The notes: generated from the letters alone by a model not told the origin. 64,000 bases of DNA from Euborellia annulipes (GCA_023213315.1 JAKCPI010005696.1:229231-293230), one strand, 5' to 3'. Shown: positions 21,092-31,135, counted from the first letter of the stretch. Translations and numbers: made by a program.

Positions 21092-22513
21092 CCCATTTCT
21101 ACCAGCCTTAAAAATTTTTGAAAATTTAAAATTTTTTTCTATAAATAGTTATATTAGGTCTCTACTAATGTGAGAAAAATAAAAAAAAATTCCCGCACGC
21201 ACACTTCACGGGAAACGGGTGTTGCGCAAACGCAACGTTGGGAGGATTCATGAACTAAAAAAAATCATTTTTTTTATTTTAAATTTTTTATTAAAAATAT
21301 TTACATATATTCATCCCACATGTTTTCTTATATGTATTTGACAACTTTATTTTGATATTTTTAATTAAATAATTATTTTATACAACTTTTTTTAGTGTTG
21401 CGTTTACGAAACGATGGGAGGATATGGGATATAAAAATAAATCATTTTGTGTGAAATTTCGAAAAACACTTGACATGTACATGTACTTTACATTTATTAC
21501 ATATATAAATAGTCGAACTGGCACACTTTACACCTTCTTCTCACTTTTTTTCATTCAATATCACAAAATGCTCCATGTCATAGACAAATGAAGGTTCCGA
21601 GCCACTTGGCTCGCAACGCTCTTCCATTTTCATAGACTTAACACTAAAGCCGAATTAAAATCTAATTGACTAATTTGCTTATTATTAGCAATATTATATA
21701 GTTTCCAACAATTTACTATTGTGGAATCTATACTATTTATAAATAAAGGCCACCACCAATTTTTTCAAGTATTCTTGACCTATATTTTCCAATTGCATTG
21801 CCGTGCTAATCAACACCTCCCATTTGCAAATTGTATTGAGATATTATTTTAGTTTGGGAGATGTTTATTTCCTCTCCTTTTTTCCTATTATATCTTTTTA
21901 CCGTTTTTAGTGGATCTCTGCTAAAATGATTGCTACATAATGTAACAAGTGAAAAAAAATTTATCTTATTCCGCACTTACCCCGATTCTTTGAGAGAATT
22001 TTTTAATTTTTTTTTTTTTAATGAACAAAAATGAGATAAAAGAGTCGATAAACTTTCGTTTTTGTAAAGAAGTTAAAAATTCTATGAAAAATGAGGGGTC
22101 CAATAGTCAAATCACTAATAGGATTTAGAAGCTTTCGTTCACACTTCCTCCCAACGTTGCGCAAACGAAACACTGAAGTTTGTAAGCAAATAATTTCTTT
22201 GTTTTGCAAAAACAAAGGACAAAGAAGGTTTAGAGTGGTCATTAGACCTTCTAAGAAAATAAATAAATAAAAAAATTAAAAAAAATATTTAATTAATAAA
22301 TATTTGAATCTTTAAAATTCACTTTTTCAGGTGCCAAAGTTTAAAAAATAAATCATAATGAAAGGTTGTAAAAAAAGGCATTATCTATGATGAAGAGACA
22401 AAAGGACATAATAAAGAATATATAAAAAAATAATTAAAACGTAAGCTCTATTAGTTGAAGAGAAAAAAATTTTTATTTAGTGTTGCGCAAACGCAACACT
22501 GGTAGGATATGGG
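21092..22513 (-). mobile_element. piggyBac element with TTAA target duplication
   Basis: Left end CCCATTTCTACCAG and right end (reversed) CCCATATCCTACCAG are imperfect inverted repeats, each bordered by TTAA (21088-21091, 22514-22517), the target specific to piggyBac. Subterminal hairpin motifs GTTGCG-CAAA-CGCAAC or variants lie at about 21224, 21396, 22155 and 22482. At 1422 bp it is shorter than the usual autonomous element (over 2 kb), and the transposase N-terminal part is missing. Confidence 0.85.
21442..21976 (-). pseudogene. piggyBac transposase, C-terminal remnant
   Basis: Minus-strand translation gives a degraded match to the end of a piggyBac transposase (the DDE-type enzyme that moves TTAA elements). 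Segments in order: HFSRDPLKTVKRYNRKKGEE, then SQYNLQMGGVD (the conserved N..MGGVD signature before the last catalytic-region helices), GKYRSRI, WWWPLFINSIDSTIVN, RRRCKVC, and CNKCKVHVHVKCFSKFHTK just before a TGA at 21442-21444. The last two form the Cys-rich zinc-binding tail. A stop codon follows MGGVD, and at least two frameshifts are needed, one of them just before the WWWP segment, so it is dead. The catalytic N-terminal two thirds are absent. It lies inside the TTAA-flanked element described above. Confidence 0.85.
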
Positions 22514-22517
22514 TTAA

Positions 22518-23127
22518 TGCCTTTAAGACAAGAAATATTCCTTAAATCTATTATTCTGTTTCGAAATTAAAAATAATTAAAATTATTGAGAATTGATGAT
22601 TATTATACCTCAGCATTTAATAATTTAATAATCTTCACCTTTCCTTTTTTATCTATCTTTCATTCCGAAATAAAAATTATATGTACGTCCTTAGGTAATG
22701 AATCACCTCATTTTAATCTTCTTTACAACTATTAATAGGGAAAATTCGAATATTCCTTTTCTAATTATTTTTTATCGTATCAATCGTATTCACCTATTTT
22801 GAATGAAAGATCTTCTAAAAAATAGATCTGATAAGACCGTCATTTAAATCTAGGTTTATTTCATTTTCTAAATTTTAGGAAATACAGTTGTTAGCCCAAT
22901 AAAAGTCTCTGCAAATGAATTGAGAAATAATTCTTCAATTCCCTCTCCAGCACTCCATCCTGTTAGCACCTGAAAAGAACTACAGACAATTTGAACTGCG
23001 TGACTTGCGACCGAAACGTCGACGATTAATAATTAAATAAGTTTTTTATTTAATTTCCTTGGCTGCAAAGTCTCCTGTACCCAATTCAAAGTCTACAGTC
23101 ACTTCTCATCACTAGGTCAACGTTTAT
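22518..23127. other. AT-rich stretch with a foldback remnant
   Basis: Mostly featureless. Near 22986-23030, GCGACCGAAACGTCGACGATTA is the 3' half of a hammerhead-like motif, followed about 40 bp on by CTTGGCTGCAAAGTCTCCTG, a variant of the TGGCTGCC end block of other foldbacks. Confidence 0.45.
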
Positions 23128-23290
23128 TTTTAATGTAAAATTTTAAAAATTAATACTTTCAAATTTGATTTGTATTTATATTCTGTAAAACGAGTACAGA
23201 ATGCGCCTTTAAATTACCGGAATTAAGAAAACAATGTGTGCTGTGAGACCAGTCACACCAGATTAACTCCCCCTCCCCGAGAAACACCTC
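23128..23290 (+). mobile_element. Family B hAT-like fragment
   Basis: Shares ACGAGTACAGAATGCGCC, GACCAGTCACACCAGATT and CCCCGAGAAACACCTCT with the intact copy at 27232-27502. Both ends are missing. Confidence 0.65.
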
Positions 23291-23295
23291 TAATA

Positions 23296-23531
23296 CAGTT
23301 GAATCTCGATAATTCGAATTTTTTGATAATCCACACTCTTCTGCTCTAAACTACCGTAAATCGAAAAAATGCTGTATATTTAGATAATACACTAGTTAAC
23401 TCGAAATCTTTTTGGTAACAAAAGGGGGAGAAAACGTTCTTTAATTCGAACTAGGTCACTTAGCCTCTCTATAGGCCTAATTAGAATTTTTCTTGTGGTA
23501 CCTTAGATTTCGAATTATCGAGAGTCGATTG
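23296..23531. mobile_element. pogo/Tigger-like MITE, TSD TA
   Basis: Ends CAGTTGAATCTCGATAATTC and its imperfect complement GAATTATCGAGAGTCGATTG, each bordered by TA. The CAGT-GAACCTCG-type end is typical of the pogo branch of Tc1/mariner. Non-coding. Confidence 0.8.
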
Positions 23532-23889
23532 TATCAATTTTGCTATCCACAATCTCAAGATTTGAAACAAAATTTTTTCTTTAAAGGAATTTCGATGGCT
23601 GAGTGACAATATACCATGGGGAACATAAACATTTGCACCCTGGCCAGTTTGAAAGTCGCCTACTAGTTAGGCAGCCCAATTGACTCACCACAACATATGC
23701 ACTGTCTGTGTGAATTTACCTAAGGTAGGGTTCTGAGGGTCTTTTAAGACAGACCATAAACCATCCCTTTGGACAATAGATAAATTTTAAATAGAAAATT
23801 TGCGAATTCCTCTTCTAGACACCGAAAAAAACTTAAATTTCAATTTATAGCTTATAATGTTTGCTTTTGTTTAATTCGTAGGGCCTACA

Positions 23890-24660
23890 GGGGTTGGAGA
23901 AAATAAAAAAAAACCTCAAAATGTGTGTACTTTTTTCAGTTTTTCGCTTATATCTCGTAAGCTAAGCATATTTTTTGCACCATAATAAATTAGAAAGAGT
24001 ATAAAATTGGATAAAATTTGGATGATAAAACGAATTTTCAGACCCAATATTAACCGAGATTCGGCCTATCAAAGTTTCTTTTTTTTCATTTCGAGATACT
24101 TGGGACTTTTTTCAGTTTTTCGCTTATATCTCGCAAACTAAACATATTTTGTGAATTTTAATACATGACAAAGTTGTAGAGCAGTGGTTCCCAACCTTTT
24201 TTGATGTGCGGCCCACTTTTTCCGTAATTTTTGATGTGCGGCCCACTTTTTCAGTAAAAAAAAAAAAAAAACGCTGAGGCCCAGTGTATATAATTTTATA
24301 TAAATATAAATAATTTTTATCTTTTCTAAGACGTCCGCGGCCCAGTTCCAATCAGCTCGCGGCCCACAACTGGGCCGCGGCCCACGGGTTGGGAACCGCT
24401 GTTGTAGAGCTGTTAAATCGAATATTTAGACCCAATATTAACCGAGATACGGACCATCAAAGTTTTTATTTGTTTTACATTTCGAAGAACTTGGGCTAAC
24501 TTTGATCGGCCGTATCTCGGTTAATATTGGGTCTACATATTCGTTTTAACAACGAAATTCTAGCAAATTTAATGCTCTACAATTGTGTATTGTACTCTGG
24601 TGCACAAAATATACTTAGCTTAGATAGAAAACAAAATAAAAACTGAAAGAAGTCCTAAAA
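23890..24660. repeat. Inner inverted/tandem repeat unit
   Basis: A unit with TTTTTCGCTTATATCTCG, ACCCAATATTAACCGAGAT and CATCAAAGTTT appears twice in direct order (from about 23930 and 24110) and once inverted (24490-24640). Confidence 0.7.
24182..24401. mobile_element. hAT element, TSD TTGTAGAG
   Basis: Ends CAGTGGTTCCCAACC and GGTTGGGAACCGCTG, TSD TTGTAGAG at 24174-24181 and 24402-24409, exact. Subterminal GCGGCCCAC repeats on both sides. Removing it restores the repeat unit at 24110-24490. Non-coding. Confidence 0.95.
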
Positions 24661-24719
24661 TTTTGAGGTTTTTGCAACCCTCTCTCCCACTCCCCCCAAG
24701 TTAGTTAATGGTCCAAATT

Positions 24720-24880
24720 ATATTTCATATAGGGTAAGAGAAAGTAAAATATAATAATTTACTCTAGCTAAAAAAAAAATTGATTTATAAATACCCTAAA
24801 AAATATTGAAAAAATATACACAACTTTTGATTACCGAAGGTAAGAGAAAGTTGTGTGACAGTCACACTAGATATTTTTTT
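24720..24880 (+). repeat. Family A terminal debris
   Basis: GGTAAGAGAAAGTA end of a 5' hairpin, then TATAATAATTTACTCTAGCT (shared with 54610-54640), then a shortened 3' hairpin (TTGATTACCGAAGGTAAGAG). Confidence 0.65.
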
Positions 24881-25303
24881 TTAATAAGAATATTTTAACG
24901 CCCGAGATATTATTATAAAGGTCTCTAGATATCGGAGAAATTTTATTAAAAATTGGGATACAAGTTTCGTTCAAATATTGAAATAAGTTAATTTTTTCCA
25001 AATAAGAAGATGAAATTAATAAAAAAGTTGAAATTTTATTAATTTAAGATCAAATTTATCCGATATGAAAAGGCTACGCTATATATTGTTAAAAAGGGTT
25101 GGTTTATGGTCTATCATAAAAGAGGCTCAGAACCCTATCACAGGTAAATTCACACAGACACTGCATATGTAGTGGTGAGTCGATTGGGCTGCCTAGCTAA
25201 TAGGCGTCTTTCAACCTGGCCAGGGTGCAAATGTTTATGTTCCCCATGGTATAAGGATCAGGAAGATGTATGGCAGCCAGCAAGTGATAAAAAATCTATT
25301 TGA

Positions 25304-25352
25304 TTATCGTCGACGTTTCGGGATCACGTCGATCCCATCTTCAGGACGATAA
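25304..25352 (-). ncRNA. Hammerhead-ribozyme-like motif (left arm)
   Basis: Exact complement of the motif at 25545-25593, with the same stems and core. Confidence 0.6.
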
Positions 25353-25544
25353 ACTGTTATTCTTGCTTAGATAGAAGCAATTTTGGTTCATACAAATATA
25401 AATACTTATATTTGCATTGCCATAAATTAAAAATATAGCCCATGCGCCTACGGCAATTCTTATATACATCTAATGGTATATGCAAATATAAGTATTTATA
25501 TTTGTATGAACCAAAATTGCTTCTATCTAAGCAACAATAACAGT

Positions 25545-25593
25545 TTATCGTCCTGAAGATGGGATCGACGTGATCCCGAAACGTCGACGATAA
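25545..25593 (+). ncRNA. Hammerhead-ribozyme-like motif (right arm, best copy)
   Basis: Stem I TTATCGTC/GACGATAA (8 bp), CTGAAGA (25553-25559), an extra T, stem II GGGATC/GATCCC with loop GACGT, then GAAAC and GTC (25583-25585) as cleavage triplet. All conserved core positions of a type I hammerhead are present. Stem III is reduced to A-C/G-T with no loop, so activity would need pairing of two copies through the self-complementary ACGT, as described for dimeric hammerheads. Sequence shows the fold; self-cleavage is inference. Confidence 0.65.
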
Positions 25594-26404
25594 TCAAATA
25601 GATTTTTATCACTTGCTGGCTGCCATACATCTTCCTGATCCTTATATTTTTTCTTTAATTTTGGATTTAATGCCGAAAATGGTCAAATACAAAATGACAC
25701 ATAAAAAAAATAATAATGTCGTTATCTATCTAATTAGAAATTTCCTCCAATAAATAATGAGTTTTTTGTCTAATTACACATTATTTTGTTCCTTTTGACC
25801 GATTGAATAAACACTTTTAGTTAATTTGATATCTTATTTAATTATAAAAATGAAGTTTACCTTTAGTGAATTTTCTTTTATTTCTTTAAATTTATTAATT
25901 ATTATATTTTCCCTTTTCTTGTTATCCCAATGGAGTTGCTGTTTGAGGCTCTCTATTGAATTAAAGTGTCTTTTGTGGGATCTGGCAGCCAAATCTTCTC
26001 TCCTTTGATCTGTTTCTGTCTTATTTTGCCGGCATTAGTCAAGCTCCGTTAAAGGAATTAGCCAGCCCTAAGTACACAAATACGAAACCCTAACCTGACT
26101 TCAATTGAATCAGACTAAATTGAAATACAAAAAAAGACCATTTACACAAAAATATCATTCAAAATAAAATTATTATTATTGCATTAATAAAAAATCTGGT
26201 GTGACTGGTAGCACAGTACACAACTTTCGATTACCTTCGGTAATCGAAAGTTGTGTTCTGAGCTTGCCACACCATATTTTTTGTGTCGACATATGATTAG
26301 TTTCCGACAGTACGGTACATTCGAATTTCAAGATGTAAAATTTAGAAGTATGGGAAAATATTTATATTTTGTTACCATGGAAACCATTTCTTCTTTCTTT
26401 CATA

Positions 26405-26656
26405 TGAACCCAGGTAGAAATTTATCTTAGTCGGACAAGTTATTAGCTTGAAATTAGCTTTATTTAAGCTTAGAATCTAAGATAGTTTTTTAAGCTTATT
26501 TCTAGCTTATTTCTAGCTTATTATTAGCTTATTATTAGCTTGTTATTAGCTAGTTTCCTTAGGTTGCTGCTATCTTATTTCTAGCTTATTATTAGCTTGT
26601 TTTTAGCTTATTGTTAGCTTGTTTTTAGCTTATTATTAGCTTGTTTTTAGCTAGCT
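26405..26656. repeat. AGCTTATT minisatellite-like insertion
   Basis: About fifteen repeats of roughly 11-12 bp built on TAGCTTATT / TAGCTTGTTTT, preceded by CAGGTAGAAATTTATCTTAG. Unlike any other copy of family A. Confidence 0.75.
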
Positions 26657-26704
26657 GAAGACCACTTTACTCTTGTACTTAAGTACAAGAGTAAAGTGGT
26701 CTTC
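26657..26704. repeat. Perfect 48-bp palindrome
   Basis: GAAGACCACTTTACTCTTGT... reads identically on both strands around TTAA at 26679-26682. The right half is normal family A sequence, so the left half is an inverted duplication of it. Confidence 0.9.
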
Positions 26705-27231
26705 AAACAATTTTGAGAGCAAAATGACAATATACATTTTAAAGAGCATCTAAAAAATAATTGATTTTTAATTTATAATCAAAATCGTTCGAGCGAATTT
26801 TGAGAAAATCCAAAAAAAAACTGAAAAAGTGCATCAGTAAAGTACTAGTACTCTTTGGACAATTTTGTTCAAAAGCTTCGTGTCACGTCTCAGGGGGTGC
26901 CTAACTTAAATATAAAATTTCAATCTCATAGCTATTTTAGTTCTTCAGATATTTTGTTCACAGATAGACACATAGACCATTTCGCAAAGACCACTTTTTT
27001 GGGCTCAGGGGACCTCAAAACTTGTATATCCATCAAAATCTCGACATCGAATTTTCGACATGAATTCAATACTTTCTCTATATATTAACATATATAGAGG
27101 TAAGAGAAAATAATTAATATTTATTGTTAATTATTCTGCAGCCCTCTGCCTTACACATGATATGAATATTTTTTAAAATATAAATTGTTATCTGAAAAAT
27201 TAGATAAAATAGCACATATATCATGCACTAG

Positions 27232-27502
27232 CAAGGGCGGATACAAGGGCCTCCTCGGTAAAATGGTAATTATCCCCCCCCCCCCGAGATTTAAAAAAAA
27301 ATACTTTTTTTCGCAAAAAAATTCATTTTTAAAGTAAAATTTTAAATATTAATACTTAAAAATTTGATTTGTATTTATATTCTGGCAAACAAGTACAGAA
27401 CGCGCCTTTAAATTGCCGAAATTAAGAAAAAATTGTGTGCTGTGCGACCAGTCACACCAGAATACCCCCCCCCCCCCAGAAACACCCCTGGATCCGCCCT
27501 TG
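27232..27502 (+). mobile_element. Family B hAT element, TSD TGCACTAG
   Basis: Ends CAAGGGCGGATACA and TGGATCCGCCCTTG, exact 8-bp TSD TGCACTAG (27224-27231, 27503-27510). Subterminal C-runs. The interior contains TGTGTGCTGTGCGACCAGTC followed by ACACCAGA, which is the 3' end of family A. Confidence 0.9.
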
Positions 27503-27510
27503 TGCACTAG

Positions 27511-28440
27511 TATAGCATACTCTACTAGCATAGCAGTGTGTGGTGCTCGTCATACACACGAATTTGTTTCAGAAATTCAATTACTATGATTTCTGATATT
27601 TCTAAGATTATTTCGTTGTTTATTTTTTCAAGTCGTATCTTAAAATTTGATCTGACTCGTCTATGTGGCACAGCACACAACTTTCCTTTACTGGGATTTT
27701 TTTTCATGTAAAATTTATTATAAACATAGAAAAATTTTGTTGTATTAATCCGGATCTTCTTTTGTAATTAATTAATTTTCCTTTGCCTTCTCTCTATAAA
27801 ATTAAATTAAATGAACTCTATTATAACTATCAAAATATAATATTTTATTTTCATTTTTGATTTCACGGTTGATTATTGAAAATAATTATTCATGCCTTTT
27901 AATATAAATTCTTTTGTTTTGAAAACAAGAGAATAGAGATTGATTAATTTATTTATTTAGTTAAATATCAATTTTGAATATATAAAACAATAACGTTACA
28001 ACTTTAAAACTTGATTGATTAAAATACAGGGAAGGCGCCTTTTAATTATTTTCAACGTTAAAATACTTTATCAATTAGATTAGAAATAAATAATTCAAAA
28101 AATTATAATTGTTTTGATTTTTAAATGTTCAATTTTAGAATTAGTAAATTGAAATGCATTTGAAGTTATGTATTCCCCTCTATCACATCTTTAGGTACAA
28201 CATTTACCCATTTCCTAAGAGAATGCTTATTGTGAATGTCCCGTTATAAACTATTGAACGGTTTGCTTTGATTCCATTGAGATCAATTAAGATCGAAAAC
28301 TGAGAGTTTGCAAACTCTATTCCGCTTGGGCACCTCATTTGCCGTAAAAGGCATATAAAGCAAAGCAAACCCTTCTATACCTTCTGGTCTCGCCTTTCAA
28401 TGGCAACCCTAAATCCAACACAATAGGAAAGCGAGTCTAA
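27511..28440. other. Mostly non-repetitive AT-rich DNA
   Basis: No element recognised apart from a possible family A scrap near 27668 (GCACAGCACACAACTTTCC). The block at about 28180-28430 is less AT-rich. No gene seen. Confidence 0.4.
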
Positions 28441-28443
28441 TTT

Positions 28444-28491
28444 TTTACTTTCTCTTACCCTATATATGAAATATATAGAGAGAAAGTATTG
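28444..28491 (+). repeat. Family A 5' hairpin alone
   Basis: TACTTTCTCTTACCCTATAT...AGAGAGAAAGTATTG without any of the body. Same subtype (ATGAAATAT loop) as 10746-10792 and 54572-54618. Confidence 0.8.
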
Positions 28492-28857
28492 AATTTTTTT
28501 TTGATATCTTGTATATGATTTGATAATATATAACCTTTTAATTATACTACAGAACCGAGCACTATTTTAAATATATTTGATTTTTGTATTTCATATACAT
28601 GAGTTATAAGTATTTTTTATTTCAAATACTGGTTTTTGAGTATTTTGCCCTCAAAATCGGAGGTTTTAATTACCTTTCGTTATTTTTCATAAATAATTTG
28701 GAAAATAAATAAAGATACAATTTTATAAAATTGATATTTTTTATGGATATTCCAATGAAATAGAGTAGACAGCCAAGGGTGAAATGCAACCAAATTTTAT
28801 TTTTTTTTCCGAAAAGTTTAATAGCCCGGAAATTTTCTATTTTGGTATTACACTCTA

Positions 28858-29401
28858 CAGTGTAACCTCGCTTAACGAGTTTAATTCGTTCCAGAATCAA
28901 ACTCGTAATGCAAAACAATTTTTCTCATATAAACTAATGTAAAATACGTTAATGCCCTTCCATGTCGAAAAAATACTCTCCTAAGACTGTTTTCTTGTGG
29001 CTTTTTCTTCGGGGACATTTTTAACACAGGTTTAATAAACTTTTCACACAAAAAATTACAAATACCTGATTATCTTCCTAATAATTAATTCAATTAATTT
29101 TTATTCATGTACATTTAAAACGATATAACACAAGTTTGAGAAAATGTGAGATCACAAGAGAGGCTACATTAAAATAATTTTTTTTTTTTTTTTTGTAAAT
29201 TGTAATAACTAAGTGCGCAAATATTAAATATAAAATCGAAATTATAAACTAATTGGACATACTTTTTTTTTTTAACGAGTCCGTATTTTGTACTCGTTAT
29301 GCGAAAATTCGCTCGTTAAGCGAGTCATTCTTTTACAATTTATTTTGTTCGTTATGTGAATTACTCCTCATGAGAGGTGCTCGTTAAGCGAGGTTCTACT
29401 G
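28858..29401. mobile_element. pogo/Tigger-like MITE, TSD TA
   Basis: Ends CAGTGTAACCTCGCTTAACG and CGTTAAGCGAGGTTCTACTG, each bordered by TA. Further CTCGTTA motifs lie inside. 544 bp, non-coding. Confidence 0.85.
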
Positions 29402-29639
29402 TATTAAAATAATGAAATAAATTTTATATAAAAAAAAGGAAAGAAAAAATGATTAAATAAAAAACAAAAAATTTTACGATGGCGTTTTACTCTGATTATT
29501 TTTTCATTTCCGTTATATGGAAAGAATCAGATTTTTTTTTTATCAAAATGAAAAACAAAAAAAAAAAAAATAGATTGTTATAAAAGCTGAAAAAGAATTT
29601 GAAAGTGACAATAAAAAATAAGATAAAAAGAATATCGTT

Positions 29640-30310
29640 GGTTTTTAAAAGAAAAGAATAAAAAAGTACCTTTGGGTGACAAAAAAGCCTCGGGATAAAC
29701 GTACAATAACCTTATGGGTTTTTAGCAAAGGGCTGAAAGAAGAAGAAAAGGTCCTGGGGGAATGAAGAGCAACTATTGGGTAGACAAGACGAGGGAATTC
29801 GGAAGAAGAAGAAAAAAAAAGTAAGGAAGAGAGGAACGAAAGAAGGAAAGAAAGCAAAGATGAAAAGTAGCAGAGGTCGGTGCAAATTAAGACTTTGCAA
29901 AAGGGCGAGGGATTCCCGCCCTAATGGCCAGCAAATGTTGCCGGACACGCCTTGCTAATTTACCAAAACACCTCGGGCCAATCAAAAAAAGCCATCTTGG
30001 CTTTTTATAAACGCTAATCAATATTGTTCCCTTTGTTCTAATGGGAACAAAACAAATTGCTCTAACTAAGCAGATCGCATAACAATCTATTCAATTTATT
30101 AAATTAAATACCGTACACAATTATTGCCTATTGGAATTTATTAATTTAATAAATTTTTTTGAAAATATTTTTATTCTGTTCTACTGAATAAAGTCAACAA
30201 TTTTGTGATATTGATAATTATTATAGAACTAATTGCGTGGCCCGTGACTCGTGACTCAGAGCGTAGACATTTGCTTCTCATCCCTGTTTGCTTCCCGTCA
30301 CATGCGAGAT
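29640..30310. other. Non-repetitive block, possible host regulatory DNA
   Basis: Less AT-rich than its surroundings. It has GGGCGAGGGATTCCCGCCC (palindromic, about 29902-29920) and AAAAGCCATCTTGGCTTTTT (about 29987-30006), a palindrome that includes a GCCATCTT YY1/Pho-like site. No credible protein. Confidence 0.35.
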
Positions 30311-30356
30311 TATAATTTAACAATGTCAGGAGGTGACAGTCTCTAAATCAATGAAA

Positions 30357-30417
30357 CTCCCAAAAATCCGCGACGTTTCGGTCCAAATTTATTCTATTTT
30401 CATCAGGCTATCGGGAC
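30357..30417 (-). ncRNA. Hammerhead-like motif (left arm)
   Basis: CTGATGA and GAAAC-GTC are kept, but stem II has lost pairing (AAATAGAATAAATTTGGACC). Confidence 0.45.
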
Positions 30418-30465
30418 TTGTCATATCTAAGTGAACATTAATATATTTATTCATATGTTAATTAT

Positions 30466-30688
30466 GCTCAGGGGCCCACATCTTGTGGGTAAGTGGATGG
30501 CGACCACGAGCTAACCGAGCTGGGACTGGAAGTCCTGTTCTTTACATGTCTGTCCCTTCCTTCTATATTTTCAACAGCTGTTGTCAGACCATGCGACTGG
30601 TCAGCCTGTTCTATTTCATCTGGTCGCGAAAAAATCCATTCCGCTAACACCACACTCACGGGAATAAGGCTATGATTGAAGAAGAAGA
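30466..30688 (+). mobile_element. SINE-like retroposon, family R
   Basis: CAGGGGCCCACATCTTGTGG start and GAAGAAGAAG tail. Sits between the two arms of the foldback. Confidence 0.75.
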
Positions 30689-30702
30689 TTTAGACTTGTT
30701 GA

Positions 30703-30762
30703 CTCCCGATAGCCTGATGATGGTCGAATAAATTTAGACCGAAACGTCGCGAGTTTTTGGGA
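30703..30762 (+). ncRNA. Hammerhead-ribozyme-like motif (right arm)
   Basis: Canonical CTGATGA, an extra T, stem II GGTC/GACC with a 12-nt loop (GAATAAATTTA region), GAAAC-GTC. Stem I is GC/GC plus CTCCC/GGGAG around an internal loop, the architecture typical of natural type I hammerheads. Confidence 0.6.
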
Positions 30763-30859
30763 GTTTCATTGATTTAGAGACACTCCTTCCTGGCTGCCAC
30801 CTCCTGACATTGGTCAAATATATCAATCACAGCCGCTTCCACACTCGAGATAGGAAAAA

Positions 30860-30925
30860 TTATTTCAATTGATTTGGTCTAAATGGCCTTAGATGCCGAA
30901 AATGACCTTAAAACAAATGAAAAAT
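30860..30925 (+). mobile_element. SINE family 2 fragment (core)
   Basis: GGTCTAAATGGCCTTAGATG followed by CCGAAAATGACCTT, the complement of the block at 35555 and 63180. Confidence 0.7.
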
Positions 30926-30969
30926 AAAATAAATAATGCGTGTGTTATGAAACCAAATAGAGAGTTACA

Positions 30970-31135
30970 AAATTTGAAATTCGAAATCAAAATTTTAATT
31001 TAAAATAAAATTCGAAAAACAAAATTTGACATCTGGAATGTTTTTGCATTTGTTTTTTTGATCCAATCAGATATCAAATTTTGTTTTTCGAATCTTATTT
31101 TAAATTAGAATTTTGATTTTCGTATTTCAGGTGTT
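30970..31135. repeat. Inverted repeat, AT-rich
   Basis: Arms AAAATTTTAATTTAAAATAA with CGAAAAACAAAATTTGA and complement, separated by about 45 bp. Outer GAAATTCGAAATCAAAATTT. No TSD recognised. Confidence 0.7.

Larger units (their letters stand above)
23610..25252. repeat. Large inverted repeat enclosing nested elements
   Basis: Arms of about 165 bp at 23610-23775 and 25086-25252 (TATACCATGGGGAACATAAA and its complement, AGGCAGCCCAAT..., TGTGTGAATTTACCT...). The 1.3 kb interior contains a second inverted repeat, a hAT element and family A debris. The right arm abuts the foldback at 25252. Confidence 0.8.
25252..25646. mobile_element. Foldback unit 'M', near-perfect, two hammerhead-like motifs
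   Basis: Arms 25252-25416 and 25481-25646 are almost identical complements, around a 64-bp loop. Each arm holds a complete hammerhead-like motif pointing outward. The outer end carries CTTGCTGGCTGCCATACATC, a variant of the TGGCTGCC block shared with other foldbacks. The near-identity of the arms suggests recent origin or gene conversion. Confidence 0.85.
26188..27110 (-). repeat. Family A element with an insertion
   Basis: 3' hairpin at 26188-26282, GTTACCATGGAAAC (26371-26384), then an AGCTTATT-rich insertion (26405-26656), a palindrome (26657-26704), then the rest of the element to the 5' hairpin. Confidence 0.85.
30321..30812. mobile_element. Foldback unit 'N' with a SINE in its loop
   Basis: Arms from AATGTCAGGAGGTG to its complement, with TCTCTAAATCAATGAAACTC and the motif pair. 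The loop holds a family R SINE (30466-30688). The outer ends carry CCTGGCTGCCACCTCCTGAC. Confidence 0.85.

Noticed and set aside
22018..22242. 74-codon minus frame inside the piggyBac element
   Set aside because: Contains the subterminal GTTTCGTTTGCGCAAC hairpin read as protein. The true transposase remnant is downstream in other frames.
26405..26656. CRISPR-like array
   Set aside because: Repeats are 11-12 bp and contiguous, without spacers, in a eukaryotic repeat.
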